Part shown: in pieces, positions 24,401 to 32,667 of the stretch | Layout of the letters: every line of letters begins with the position of its first letter | Position numbering within the stretch: the first letter of the stretch is position 1 | DNA from: Magnetospirillum molischianum DSM 120 | GTDB taxonomy: Bacteria; Pseudomonadota; Alphaproteobacteria; Rhodospirillales; Magnetospirillaceae | DNA: 64,000 nt | Assembly: GCF_000294655.1 (NCBI RefSeq) | Contig: NZ_CAHP01000020.1 | Coordinates: 26,750-90,749 of the forward strand | Reading direction: 5' to 3' | Notes under the pieces: model-generated | The model's input: the letters and a program-made list of their open reading frames with translations, nothing else | Told to the model about the DNA's origin: nothing | Databases searched by the model: none | Translations under genes and position numbers: made by a program

Positions 24401-26945
24401 CTAGAATCCGGAAGCCCTGGTTGGCTAGCGGCAGGCCATAGGGAACGCTGGTCCAGGTCGGATCGACTGTCGTGATCGGGTGATAGTTCGACCAGATCGC
24501 CGCTTCGGTGGCGCCGCCCAGTCCGATCAGGGTCAGGTCGGGGATGAGGCGGCGGATCTGGTCGGGCAGGGTGACGGGAATCCAATCGCCCGACAGCAGC
24601 GCCAACCGCAGCGAGGGCAGGGAAAGCGGCTCGCTTTCCAGGTAGGAGGTCAGCATCTGTATCTGCGCTGGTACCGAATTCCACAGCGTCACCCCGTGGC
24701 GGGCGATCAGTTCGGCCCAATGCGAGGGATCGGCCCGCCGGTCCGGATCGGGCAGCACCAGGGTTGCACCCTGGCCCAACACGCCGAAAAGGTCGTAGAC
24801 CGATAGATCGAAGCTCAACTGGGCCAGTCCGAGCATCCGGTCGGCCCCTGTGACGCCAAAGCGGCGATTGACGTCGGCGATGGTGTTGAGTGCGGCTCGA
24901 TGGGAGACCATCACCCCCTTCGGCTCCCCGGTCGAACCTGATGTATAGATCACGTAGGCCAGCCGATCAGGATCGCCAGCATCGGCCGGGGGTGGCGCGG
25001 CGGCGGCGGGAACGAGCGTATCGACCGCCACCGCCGCGATGTCGGCCGGCAGTGTCTCGGCGACATCGAGCCAGGATTGGGTCAGTACCAACTGGACTCC
25101 GGCATTCGCGAGCATCCGGTCGCGGCGCTGGCGCGGCTGGCTGGCCTCGACCGGAAGATAGGCGGCTCCGGCCAACAGAACCCCGACCGCCGCCACCACC
25201 TGTTCGACTCCTTTGGCCATCACGATCGCTACCGGCCTGCCGGGGACACAGCCCTTGGCGCGGAGCACCTCCGCCACTCCGGCGGCTCGCCGCACCAGCG
25301 CGCCATAGCTCAGATCCCCGCCTGGGGCGATTACCGCCGTTGCCTCGGGGGAATGGACGGCCTGGGCGAGCACGCCGTGATGCAGCATTCCATCCGGCAG
25401 CGGTGCGGCGGTGGCATTGACCTGGACTCGTTCCGCTGCCTGCCAGCTCGGCAACGACACCGGCTCGATTGCGTCCCACGCCTCACCCCCGGCGGCCAAG
25501 GCGGCGAGTAGATCGCCGAGGGCGGCGAACATGTCCTCGATCATGCCCGCCGGGAACACGCCCTGGCGGACGTCCCAATTGATTTCCAGACCGTCGGCGT
25601 CGTCGCGCACCTGGCAATCGAGTACCACCTGCGGTGTCTGGGTCAGGCCGTGGCCGAAGCGCGGCCCGCTTTCAGACCGGGCGCCGAGTCCGATCGCGCT
25701 GGTGAACACCACCGGCATCAGGGCTGCCTCGCGGCCGCGCCTACGGGCCATCTCGCGCATCACCTCGATCCCGGAAAACAGGCGGTGGTCGAGATCGTCG
25801 AACAGCCGTTCCCCAAGCCGTGCCGCCTGTTCGGCGAAGCGGCGTCCTGCCGTCGCTTCGACGGCCAGCAGGCTTACCGAGGTGAAATCGCCGACCAAGG
25901 CGTTAACTTGGGGATGGAGCGGGAAGCGGTTGAGCAGGGTCAGGTTAAGGCTGAAGCGTTGCCGTCGGCTCCATCGTTGCAGCACGGCGGCATAGGCGGC
26001 CAGCACCGGGATCGAGGCGGTCAGCCCACGCGCGGCAGCGTGCTGGCGCAGCGAATTCCATGTCGCCTCCGACAGGCGAGCGTGATGACGGACGAAGCGG
26101 GCGGGGCCGGGGACGGTGAGCGTGGCGCGCGGCAGATCTGGCGCGGGGGGCAGGTCGTCCAGCCGCTCCAGCCAGTAGCGGCGATCGCGGCGAAAGCGGG
26201 TGGAGTCGCGCAGCCGTCGTTCGGCCAGCAAATAATCGCGGAAGCCGATCTCGATCTGCGGCAATTCATCACCCCGGTCGTCGAGAATTAGAGTCAACTC
26301 GGTGAACAGGATGCCTGCGCTGGCCCAGTCGGCGATCAGCGCGTCGAGCGAGACATGCAGGATGTCGCCATCGTCGGTGCGGGTCAGCCGCAACTCGAAC
26401 AGCGGCCAGACCTCGGTTGGATAGAGCCGATGATCCATCGCCGCACGGGTCGCTGTCAGATCCCCGGCCAGAGCGCTGGCGGCGACGCCACGCTGGTCGC
26501 TGACGGTGAGACGATAGGTCGGCACCTCGGCCAGAACCCGCTGATGACCGTCGGCCGCGATCACCGCGCGTAGCATATCGTGGCGGGCGATCAACTGGTT
26601 CCAGGCTGCTTCGAGCCGTTCGGGGGCGACGGCGGAATAGATCGCCTCTAGATAGCCGTGGCAGGCGACGCCGCCATGACCGAATGGATCCTGGCGGCCG
26701 AGTAGATAGGCGGTCTGCACCTCGGTCAGGGGGAAGGGTTGGTGCCGTCCCGCTGGATCGGAGATTACGGTGACGTCGCGATCGGCCGATAGCAGGGCGA
26801 GAATTTGCCCCTTATGGCTGCGCAGTAATGCCATGCGCTCTTCGGTCAACAGCCCCTTAGGGGCGCGGAACTGGAGCCGCCCATCCTCGGCCCATAGATC
26901 CACTCCCAAGGTTTCCAGTTCACCGACCAGCTTGGCGACATTCAT
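21426..26945 (-). CDS. Terminal NRPS module: docking-Cy-A[MT]-PCP-TE (PchF-like)
   Basis: 1839 residues. Residues 1-55 look like a TubC-type docking domain (LVGELETLGVDLWAEDGRL). Cyclisation domain: D201, D206, S209 in DALIADWAS. A domain from about 515 with YTSGSTGEPKG, FDLSVYD, WNSVP, LLSGDW and GGATEAAIW, again a cysteine code. A methyltransferase domain (about 970-1360; LLEFGAGTGATT at 1179-1190) is inserted before the A10 motif GNGKIDRA, as in PchF. PCP Ser1456 in HGADSL. Thioesterase from about 1525 with GYCLGG: Cys1613 replaces the usual serine nucleophile; LVDS and GNHFSV supply candidate Asp and His. It would add, cyclise and possibly methylate a third cysteine, then release the product. 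First gene of the long operon. Confidence 0.95.
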   Translation of the reverse strand: MNVAKLVGELETLGVDLWAEDGRLQFRAPKGLLTEERMALLRSHKGQILALLSADRDVTVISDPAGRHQPFPLTEVQTAYLLGRQDPFGHGGVACHGYLEAIYSAVAPERLEAAWNQLIARHDMLRAVIAADGHQRVLAEVPTYRLTVSDQRGVAASALAGDLTATRAAMDHRLYPTEVWPLFELRLTRTDDGDILHVSLDALIADWASAGILFTELTLILDDRGDELPQIEIGFRDYLLAERRLRDSTRFRRDRRYWLERLDDLPPAPDLPRATLTVPGPARFVRHHARLSEATWNSLRQHAAARGLTASIPVLAAYAAVLQRWSRRQRFSLNLTLLNRFPLHPQVNALVGDFTSVSLLAVEATAGRRFAEQAARLGERLFDDLDHRLFSGIEVMREMARRRGREAALMPVVFTSAIGLGARSESGPRFGHGLTQTPQVVLDCQVRDDADGLEINWDVRQGVFPAGMIEDMFAALGDLLAALAAGGEAWDAIEPVSLPSWQAAERVQVNATAAPLPDGMLHHGVLAQAVHSPEATAVIAPGGDLSYGALVRRAAGVAEVLRAKGCVPGRPVAIVMAKGVEQVVAAVGVLLAGAAYLPVEASQPRQRRDRMLANAGVQLVLTQSWLDVAETLPADIAAVAVDTLVPAAAAPPPADAGDPDRLAYVIYTSGSTGEPKGVMVSHRAALNTIADVNRRFGVTGADRMLGLAQLSFDLSVYDLFGVLGQGATLVLPDPDRRADPSHWAELIARHGVTLWNSVPAQIQMLTSYLESEPLSLPSLRLALLSGDWIPVTLPDQIRRLIPDLTLIGLGGATEAAIWSNYHPITTVDPTWTSVPYGLPLANQGFRILDEALRDAPVWVTGSLCISGQGLASGYWNDPVLTAERFFRHPVDGQLLYRTGDLGRYRPGGVLEFLGREDGQVKIRGHRVEVGEVEAALLTHPAVAATAVVATGGGSTERSLLGFVEPARRRPGEAEAERQDWLRLTPVVRRFAEDQMRGIEPARLADYFAALREAALTTMMAAFIARGLFSSPDASHDVEEILTRTGVAPRHHWLARRWLGLLAEAGWLTCDPTDGRHIRRHAPVDAETVAIAWTRVEQVGENNGLCTPAFVAYHRAHAERLHALLSGEQTPFDLLFPEGRQEVALALYRDDVISRHDNQAVAALVNRIAARHPRGTPLRLLEFGAGTGATTQAVIPVLEGYDAEYLFTDITPFFLAEARDQFRTHPWVRFGRVDLDGDLPTQGIAPHSADIVLCAGMLNSTTDSAAALQRIATTIAPGGWLILTEPVADLPHILLTQGFMMEPADGDHSHGGTKFLSLEQWRELISAAGGDLLLALPEEESPLAACGMRMLAARFKVERERISGTELASSLAARLPAHMVPAHFQPLDRLPLTGNGKIDRAALAGWSPAAALDPGTAEAEAGNEDPLTAKLCALWAEALGGGRLEPDDNIYDHGADSLILARVAGRLREEVAEAQGFAYDTLLRQMLNEPTVAALARALRSPTPEQRTKAADPAEAVTAAPATVGSNALLLPFGGGEGIARVMFHAALGTMDYFQHLGRSMAAQEIGPVIGVAVADSERYLAHAPAELIERVADDYAARLVEAGHTRFQLVGYCLGGLLATEVGRRLLERGLEVRDLTLVDSIPMFIDTDEELAFEAIFVPNLNLDPVAAVFGPEVAAADVYRAIEILMTRHNRRIPAGAMGRLDGDPGLAAVAAAARRQAARPQDERLAAYAQAMTTQAGVPVGPELVPALFRVCRHSMQAARFEPPPYLGDMTYLRCEEQQSFGITAGVGHLAVPFWERVCVGAFRVIDVPGNHFSVVEPPHVRVVTDHLAAALRGTS

Positions 26946-26976
26946 GACGATAGGGCTCCCGCGACAATGTGCGAAC

Positions 26977-26995
26977 GAGACTGATTATCAATTCT
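26977..26995. promoter_or_regulatory. Fur-box-like site upstream of the terminal NRPS
   Basis: On the minus strand AGAATTGATAATCAGTCTC agrees with the Fur consensus at 13 of 19 positions, with an intact TGATAATCA core. It lies 32 bases before the start at 26945 and after the stop of the upstream efflux gene, so it could give the NRPS operon its own iron-regulated promoter. Confidence 0.6.
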
Positions 26996-27042
26996 GTGCG
27001 AGCATAAGGCCCGTTCCGTCCAGCTCTCTCGCCGAAACGGTG

Positions 27043-28527
27043 CTAGTCTTTAACCGTATCGGTATTTTTCCTTCCTGGATGGTCGCTGTTTGGAGCGGGC
27101 TCTGTCCACCCCAGCCCAAGGGCTGTCTGCAAAGCGGCGTAATCGCGGGTCAGGTCAGCCTCGGCTTCGGATAGGGCGGCGGCAGCCGTCACCCGCTGGT
27201 CCTCGGCGTCGAGACGCTGGAGAGTGTTAGCGGTGCCCCCCTGTTCGCGCTGCCGGAGCAGGCTCACCGCGCGTTCGGCTGCCGCCAGGGTACGAGCCTG
27301 ACCGGCTACCCGCTCGCGGCTGGCCTGGAAGAGAGCCAGGGCGTCTTCGGCATCGCGCAGGGCGGCTAGCACCACGCCGCGATAGCGGGCTTCGGTCTCG
27401 TCGCGCAGAGCTTCGGCCTGGGCCTGTTTGGCCTCAGCCCGGCCAAAATCGAATAGAGCCCATTCGATGCGCGGCAAGGCGAAGAGCATCGGATCGTCGA
27501 GTTGACCCAGGCTGGACAGGTCGGTGCCGCCGACGCCGAGGGTACCGAGCAGGGTGAGCTTGGGGAAGCGCGCGGCGGCTGCGATGCCGATCATGGCGGT
27601 ATCGGCCGCCAGCGTCCGTTCGGCGGCGCGGATATCCGGCCGCCGCCGCAGCAACGTGGCCGGGTCTCCCACCGTCACCGTCGTCGGAGGTAGCGGCGGC
27701 GAGGTGGGCGAAGCCAGTTCGGTATCAAGTGCGCCTGGGGCTTCTCCTATCAGCACCGCCAGCGCGTCTAGCCGTGCTGCTATTTCCGCTTCCAACTGGG
27801 CGGCGCGAATGCGTGGTTCTTCGATCCGCATCCGCTGGCGCTCGATCTCCACCTCGCTGGCGATGCCCTGATTGTAGCGTTGCCGCAGCAGGTCGAACCC
27901 TTGGCGGCGAAGGGCCTCGCTCTCCCGCGCCAGGGCCAGCCGCCGCTGACGGTCGCGCAGGGCGACATAGGTCCGCGTCAGGTCGGCCGATAACGACAGC
28001 CGGGCATCGTCCAGGCTGGCCTCTGTCGCCTCGATCTGCGCGGTGGCGGCTTCGACGCCCCGGCGCTGACGGCCGAACAAATCGACCTCCCAATTGGCAT
28101 TGAAGCCGAGGCTGTAATAATCGAAATCGCTCTTCCCGTCTTTGTCGCTGTCACCGTCGCGGATCGCGCCGAAATCGACCCCGGACGTATGACCATGCAG
28201 GTACAGCGCCTGGGTGCCAACCGTTGGGCGCAGGTCGGCGGTGCGGGCGGCTAGAACCGCCCGTGCCGCACGGGTCCGCGCCACTGTCGCGGCCAGATCG
28301 GGGTTGATGGCCAGCGCTCGCATCATCAGCGAGTCGAGCTGTGGGTCAGCCAACAGCTCCCACCAGCGCGTCAGTGGTGGTGGCGGCACCATCTCGGCCG
28401 GAGTGGCGCGGGCGAAGCCGGTGGCCGTGGTCAAAACGGGGGGCGGTCCGGCATAGTCCGGCCCGAGCAGACAGCCGGGCAGGCACAGTGCCAGAGCCAG
28501 CCAGACGAGGCGACGTGGATCAGTCAT
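27043..28527 (-). CDS. Outer-membrane efflux lipoprotein (NodT/OprM family)
   Basis: 494-residue outer-membrane channel of the TolC-like factor family. A lipoprotein signal ends in LPGC (Cys near residue 19) followed by LLGPDYAGPP, typical of NodT/OprM proteins; two repeated helical OEP domains follow (RRRPDIRAAERTLAADTAMIGIA is a hallmark). It starts one base after the MFS gene stop and completes a three-part exporter with the two upstream genes. Export of the apo-siderophore is inferred from its place in the locus. Confidence 0.92.
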   Translation of the reverse strand: MTDPRRLVWLALALCLPGCLLGPDYAGPPPVLTTATGFARATPAEMVPPPPLTRWWELLADPQLDSLMMRALAINPDLAATVARTRAARAVLAARTADLRPTVGTQALYLHGHTSGVDFGAIRDGDSDKDGKSDFDYYSLGFNANWEVDLFGRQRRGVEAATAQIEATEASLDDARLSLSADLTRTYVALRDRQRRLALARESEALRRQGFDLLRQRYNQGIASEVEIERQRMRIEEPRIRAAQLEAEIAARLDALAVLIGEAPGALDTELASPTSPPLPPTTVTVGDPATLLRRRPDIRAAERTLAADTAMIGIAAAARFPKLTLLGTLGVGGTDLSSLGQLDDPMLFALPRIEWALFDFGRAEAKQAQAEALRDETEARYRGVVLAALRDAEDALALFQASRERVAGQARTLAAAERAVSLLRQREQGGTANTLQRLDAEDQRVTAAAALSEAEADLTRDYAALQTALGLGWTEPAPNSDHPGRKNTDTVKD

Positions 28528-28528
28528 C

Positions 28529-30040
28529 TCAGTCCGCCGCGGAGCGCAGGGGACGCAGGAACAGCGCCAGCAGGGCCACGGCGGCGACGCCGCTGCCCAG
28601 CAGCCAGAACAGATCGTTGTAGGTCATCACCAATGCCTGTTTGTGGATTTGGCCGGCCAAAGAGAACAGACCTAAGACGGGATCGCCCTGTCCCCACTGA
28701 TCGAGGGCGGCGGCGGTAGACTCGGCATTGGCCGACACCATTTCCTCGATGTGGCGGCTGTGTAGCCAGAAGCGCTGGTCCTGGAGGGTGGCGATACCGG
28801 CAAGGGCGACCGATCCCCCTATGTTGCGGGCGGCATTGAACAGGCCGGAAGCGTCGCCGGCCTGTTCGGGCGGGACCGAACTCATCGCCGCTTGATTAAG
28901 GAACAGGATCGCCAGCACCTGCCCGACTCCGCGCAGCAACTGCGACAGCGCAAAATCAGAGCCGACCGAATCGATCGTCATGGTGGTTTCCAGCCAGCAA
29001 CTAACCGCCATCGTCAGCAGGCCGAACCCGACCGCCAGCCGGACGTCAAGCCTGCGCATCAGCAGCGGTGTCAGCGGCATCAGCACCAAGGAGGGCACCC
29101 CGCCCAGTAGCACGATCTGCCCTGCCTGTAGGGCGTTGTAATCGGCAATGGCCGCCAGAAACTGGGGGATCAGGTAGGAGGTTCCGTACAACACCATCCC
29201 GAGCAAGATGCCCATCATCACCACGCTGCCGAACTGACGATCGAGCAGCAGGTTCAGCCGGATTACCGGCCGGGCCGCCAGCTTCTGCCCGGCCAGTAGC
29301 AGCAGAAAGCCGAGGCCGGAGGCCAGGGCGAGGCGGAGGATAAGGGGCGAATCAAACCATTGCTCGCGCTGCCCCTCTTCCAGAACAACCGTCAGGCAGC
29401 CGAGGCCGAGGGTCATGCCGATGATGCCGAGCCAGTCGGCCTCGCGGATCAGGTTGGGATTGGCCCGTTCGTGCCGCAGCCCGGCTAGAAGTAGCGCGCC
29501 CAGAGCGAGGCCGATCGGCAGATTGATGAAGAAGGCGTGGCGCCAACTGGTCGCCTCGGTCAAGGCACCGCCGACCAGAGGCCCCAGCACCGGGCCGAGG
29601 ATTGCGGTCATACCGAACAGGGCATTGCCCATCATCTGCTGGTGCCGCGGCAAGCGGGTGGCGATGATGGTCATTGCTGTGGGGATCATCGCTCCGCCGC
29701 TGAGACCCTGGCCGCTGCGGCCGAGGATCATCATTTCGAGCGAGGTGGATAAACCGCACAGGATCGAGAAGGCGGTGAACAGCCCCGCCACCAGCAGCAG
29801 GAAGGTGCGCAGCCCGAGCAGGCGGACCAGCCAGGCGCTGAGCGGGATGATGATGATCTCGGCGACCAGATAGGCGGTGCTGATCCAGGTGCCCTCGGTG
29901 GCGCTGGCACCGATCTCGCCCTGGATCGTCGGCAGGGCGGCGTTGACGATTGAGATATCGAGGGTGGCCATGAAGGCTCCCAACGTGCCGGCGATTACGG
30001 CCAGCCAGGCACCGGGCGCGGCCCGCTCCGGGGTGTTCAT
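28529..30040 (-). CDS. MFS exporter, DHA2/EmrB family
   Basis: 503-residue drug:H+ antiporter of the 14-segment DHA2 family: TLDISIVNAALPTIQGEIGAS at the first helix, GRSGQGLSGGAMIPTAM for motif A/C regions, and LGPVLGPLVGGALTE for the family's GPxLGP motif. It overlaps the HlyD gene by ATGA and is followed after one base by the outer-membrane factor, so the three form an EmrAB-TolC-type pump. Siderophore secretion is the likely role; drug efflux is the alternative. Confidence 0.93.
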   Translation of the reverse strand: MNTPERAAPGAWLAVIAGTLGAFMATLDISIVNAALPTIQGEIGASATEGTWISTAYLVAEIIIIPLSAWLVRLLGLRTFLLLVAGLFTAFSILCGLSTSLEMMILGRSGQGLSGGAMIPTAMTIIATRLPRHQQMMGNALFGMTAILGPVLGPLVGGALTEATSWRHAFFINLPIGLALGALLLAGLRHERANPNLIREADWLGIIGMTLGLGCLTVVLEEGQREQWFDSPLILRLALASGLGFLLLLAGQKLAARPVIRLNLLLDRQFGSVVMMGILLGMVLYGTSYLIPQFLAAIADYNALQAGQIVLLGGVPSLVLMPLTPLLMRRLDVRLAVGFGLLTMAVSCWLETTMTIDSVGSDFALSQLLRGVGQVLAILFLNQAAMSSVPPEQAGDASGLFNAARNIGGSVALAGIATLQDQRFWLHSRHIEEMVSANAESTAAALDQWGQGDPVLGLFSLAGQIHKQALVMTYNDLFWLLGSGVAAVALLALFLRPLRSAAD

Positions 30041-31134
30041 CGCACTCCGCCCGCCTGGGCCAGCCGGGTTAGTTCGTCGCGGGCCGATCGGGTATCGACC
30101 TCGGCCTCGACTGACAGTCCGGGCACCAGCAGGGCCTGCACCGAGGCTGCGGCCTCGATCGCTATCCGCACCGGGACCCGCTGGACGATCTTGGTGAAAT
30201 TGCCGGTCGCGTTCTGGGGTGGCAGCAGCGAGAATTGTGCCCCGGTGCCGGGAGAAATGCTGGTCACCCGGCCGACGATCTCGACGTTGGGTAGAGCATC
30301 GACTTCGATCCGCACCGGCTGGCCGATCCGCATCAGGCCGACCTGGGTTTCCTTGAAGTTGGCCTCGACATACAACCGGCCGAGCGGCACCACCGCCATC
30401 ATCCGCTGGCCGGTCTGGGCGTATTGGCCGGTGCGAACGGTGAGGTTGCCGATTCGGCCATCAGTGCTGGCGGTAATAAGGCTGGCCTCGACGTTGATTG
30501 TGGCCACACGCAGCCGTGCCTCGGCGGCGCGGGCCTGGGCCTCGGCCTGAGCGACACCGGCCTCCAGTGCGGTTACCCGTCGTTCGGCGCTGGCCAGCGC
30601 GGCGTGGTGGCCAGCCAACTCGGCGTTGGCCTGACGCGCCTCGGTGCGCAGTCGCGCTAGTTGCTGCCGGGTTTCCGCCCCGGAGGCGACCAGGGGTTCG
30701 TAGCGCACCGCCTCGGCCTCGGCAAAGCGGGCGCTTTCCTGGGCCGCGTCGAGCCGTGCTCGGGCCTGGGCGATTGCCGCCTGCTGCTCGCGGATCTGAG
30801 CCCGTGTGCTATCGGCCTGGGCGCGGGCCATCCCGATCTCGGCTTCGGCCTGGGCTGCCTGGGCGCGGTAGTCGCGGGCGTCGATCCGCACCAGCGGGTC
30901 ACCGTACTGGACGTCCTGGTTGGCGCGGACCAGCACCTGCTCGACGATCCCGGCGACCTTAGAGGAGACCGTCACCGAATCTGCCTGAACATAAGCGTTA
31001 TTGGTCGATTGGAAATAGCGACCGTGGGTCTGGTGGTAGATCTGGCCAGCGGCGATCAGCACGGCGACTCCGCCGACCAGGGCGAGGGCCACGACCTTTT
31101 TCTTGTGTGTGGGGGGCGTTCGAGGGTCGGCCAT
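30037..31134 (-). CDS. HlyD/EmrA-family periplasmic adaptor
   Basis: 365-residue membrane fusion protein with one N-terminal membrane helix (VVALALVGGVAVLIAAGQIY), a lipoyl-like segment (NNAYVQADSVTVSSKVAGIVEQVLV), a long coiled coil rich in Ala, Glu and Arg, and the EmrA-type RTGQYAQTGQRMMAVVPL and YVEANFKETQVG barrel. It links the MFS and outer-membrane proteins. The start is uncertain: ATG 31134 is taken because the helix follows at once; ATG 31143 and GTG 31200 are in frame. Confidence 0.9.
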   Translation of the reverse strand: MADPRTPPTHKKKVVALALVGGVAVLIAAGQIYHQTHGRYFQSTNNAYVQADSVTVSSKVAGIVEQVLVRANQDVQYGDPLVRIDARDYRAQAAQAEAEIGMARAQADSTRAQIREQQAAIAQARARLDAAQESARFAEAEAVRYEPLVASGAETRQQLARLRTEARQANAELAGHHAALASAERRVTALEAGVAQAEAQARAAEARLRVATINVEASLITASTDGRIGNLTVRTGQYAQTGQRMMAVVPLGRLYVEANFKETQVGLMRIGQPVRIEVDALPNVEIVGRVTSISPGTGAQFSLLPPQNATGNFTKIVQRVPVRIAIEAAASVQALLVPGLSVEAEVDTRSARDELTRLAQAGGVR

Positions 31135-31265
31135 CGGGTCCATCCGGCGCGGGGAAAGCATCGGCGGCGATGATCGGGGATGCGCGCAGTCGGACTCCAC
31201 CCGGATCGGGCCGGGGCCGACCCTGATCGGCTCAAAAACGGAAGAGGCGGACTCCGCCTGGATAC

Positions 31266-32186
31266 TCAGGAGGAGCGTTTGAGGGCGGAGGGATTGATAC
31301 CGAACTGCTTACGGAAAGCGGCTGCAAAGTGGCTGGCGTTGGTGTAGCCGAGTTCGGAGGCGATCCCCAGTACCGAGGATTCTCCCTGGCTCAGGCGGTG
31401 GTGGGCCTCGTACATCCGCTCGCGCTGGAACAGGCCGTAGATGCTGCTGTCGAACAGTTGGCGGAAGCCGCGTTTCAATCTTGGTGCACTCAGATGAACC
31501 TCGCGGGCGAGATCGGCGATCGTCGGCGGCTGGCTGAGGTCGGCGAGCAGGCGGTCGCGAGCCCGCACCAGCTTACGCCGTTCTGCTGGCGGGATCACGG
31601 CGGCGGGAGGGGTGTGGGTTTCCAGCGCCAGCCCGACCAGGGTCAGGCTCTGGCCCAGCAGCCAGAGCGGCGGGCGTCGTTCCGCCCCATCAACCAGTCC
31701 AGCCGCTGCCGCCGTCAGTTCGGCCGCCGCCCGCCCGGCGGCGACGCAGCGGCCGGAACCGAGCGCGCGCTGGAGCGAGGTATCAATGCCGTCGCACCAC
31801 GGCTCGAACAGATCGGGGCGGATCATCACCGTCACGCTTTCAACCTGATCCTGTTGGCTGAACCGACCCCGGCAGCCGGGATTGAAGCTGATGCAACTGC
31901 CGCCCGCCTCAACTAGATGCTCGCGCCCGCCGCCATCCTCGAACCGCAGCCACGACCGGCCACGTAGGGTGAAAGTAAAATGAATTCGCTCGCTATCGTC
32001 GCGGATAGTCATGTCGAGCGGTCGGCTAAACCGTCCCCGCCATATCAGCAGTTCGATCCCGTCCTGTAGACGGCGTGTGATCAGGTCGCAGGCCGAGGCC
32101 GAATCGAGCCGCAGTACTGAAACATCGCGCAACAGAGCCGAGGCGGGGATCTCTGGCTGGATCGGGCCGGGTGGCAGAAATGACAT
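31266..32186 (-). CDS. Second AraC-family regulator, PchR-like
   Basis: 306-residue regulator whose C-terminal double helix-turn-helix (TIADLAREVHLSAPRLKRGFRQLF, then VLGIASELGYTNASHFAAAFRKQFG) closely parallels the AraC protein at 10959-11870. The N-terminal region carries a GSCISFNPGCRG-like cupin part. ATG 32186 is chosen because AAGGAGAGAG lies just upstream; an alternative start at 32234 would fall inside the Fur box. It heads the export genes. Having two such regulators in one siderophore locus is uncommon. Confidence 0.87.
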   Translation of the reverse strand: MSFLPPGPIQPEIPASALLRDVSVLRLDSASACDLITRRLQDGIELLIWRGRFSRPLDMTIRDDSERIHFTFTLRGRSWLRFEDGGGREHLVEAGGSCISFNPGCRGRFSQQDQVESVTVMIRPDLFEPWCDGIDTSLQRALGSGRCVAAGRAAAELTAAAAGLVDGAERRPPLWLLGQSLTLVGLALETHTPPAAVIPPAERRKLVRARDRLLADLSQPPTIADLAREVHLSAPRLKRGFRQLFDSSIYGLFQRERMYEAHHRLSQGESSVLGIASELGYTNASHFAAAFRKQFGINPSALKRSS

Positions 32187-32223
32187 GGCCTCTCTCCTTC
32201 GCCATGCGGTGCGGGCGCCAAAA

Positions 32224-32242
32224 GATAGTGACAATCATTCTC
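32224..32242. promoter_or_regulatory. Fur box upstream of the second AraC regulator
   Basis: GATAGTGACAATCATTCTC matches the Fur consensus at 16 of 19 positions and lies 38 bases before the start codon at 32186. It marks the right border of the iron-regulated region. Confidence 0.82.
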
Positions 32243-32244
32243 AC

Positions 32245-32667
32245 TAATATCCCGCTTTCACGCCCGCGTCCAGGTCCGCAACTGGCGGCGATGGCGTTCG
32301 TTCGCCTGACCTTCAAAAGGCTGCGTCATAAGTTTTTTCGAGTTGGCGGGCTGGCCGAACGGGCGGTGTTACGCGGCGAGTTGGTCGGAATTTTCGACAT
32401 GGCGACGGAATTTCGGAGGCACCGAAGGCCAGATGTTATAACGAAAGGGCTTGCGAGCCAACGCAACCACCATTTCAATATAAATCAAGGCGTTAGCTCC
32501 ATGGCTAACGCCTTTTTGGCGTCCACAGCCTGCCGCAGGTAACACATAGGTGACACACGAAAGCGTATGTGATGCGGGAGAGCCTCTCGCCGCACGCGCT
32601 TGACCCCCGTCCCGACATTGCTGCCAAGGGGTGCCCGATTTTCGAATTTCGAGCGGGACGGAACCCC
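32245..32667. other. Non-coding stretch between the siderophore locus and the DUF6880 remnant
   Basis: No convincing gene. It holds the hairpin at 32487-32514 and AT-richer patches near 32330 and 32470. Minus-strand open frames here show no recognisable protein family. No tRNA, integrase or direct repeat was identified, though the patchy composition would fit remains of a mobile-element border. Confidence 0.4.
32487..32514 (+). terminator. Rho-independent terminator-like hairpin
   Basis: An 11-base perfect stem (AAGGCGTTAGC with GCTAACGCCTT), six-base loop TCCATG, and a T run (CCTTTTTGG) on the plus strand. No plus-strand gene is evident upstream, so the transcript it ends is unknown. Confidence 0.6.
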
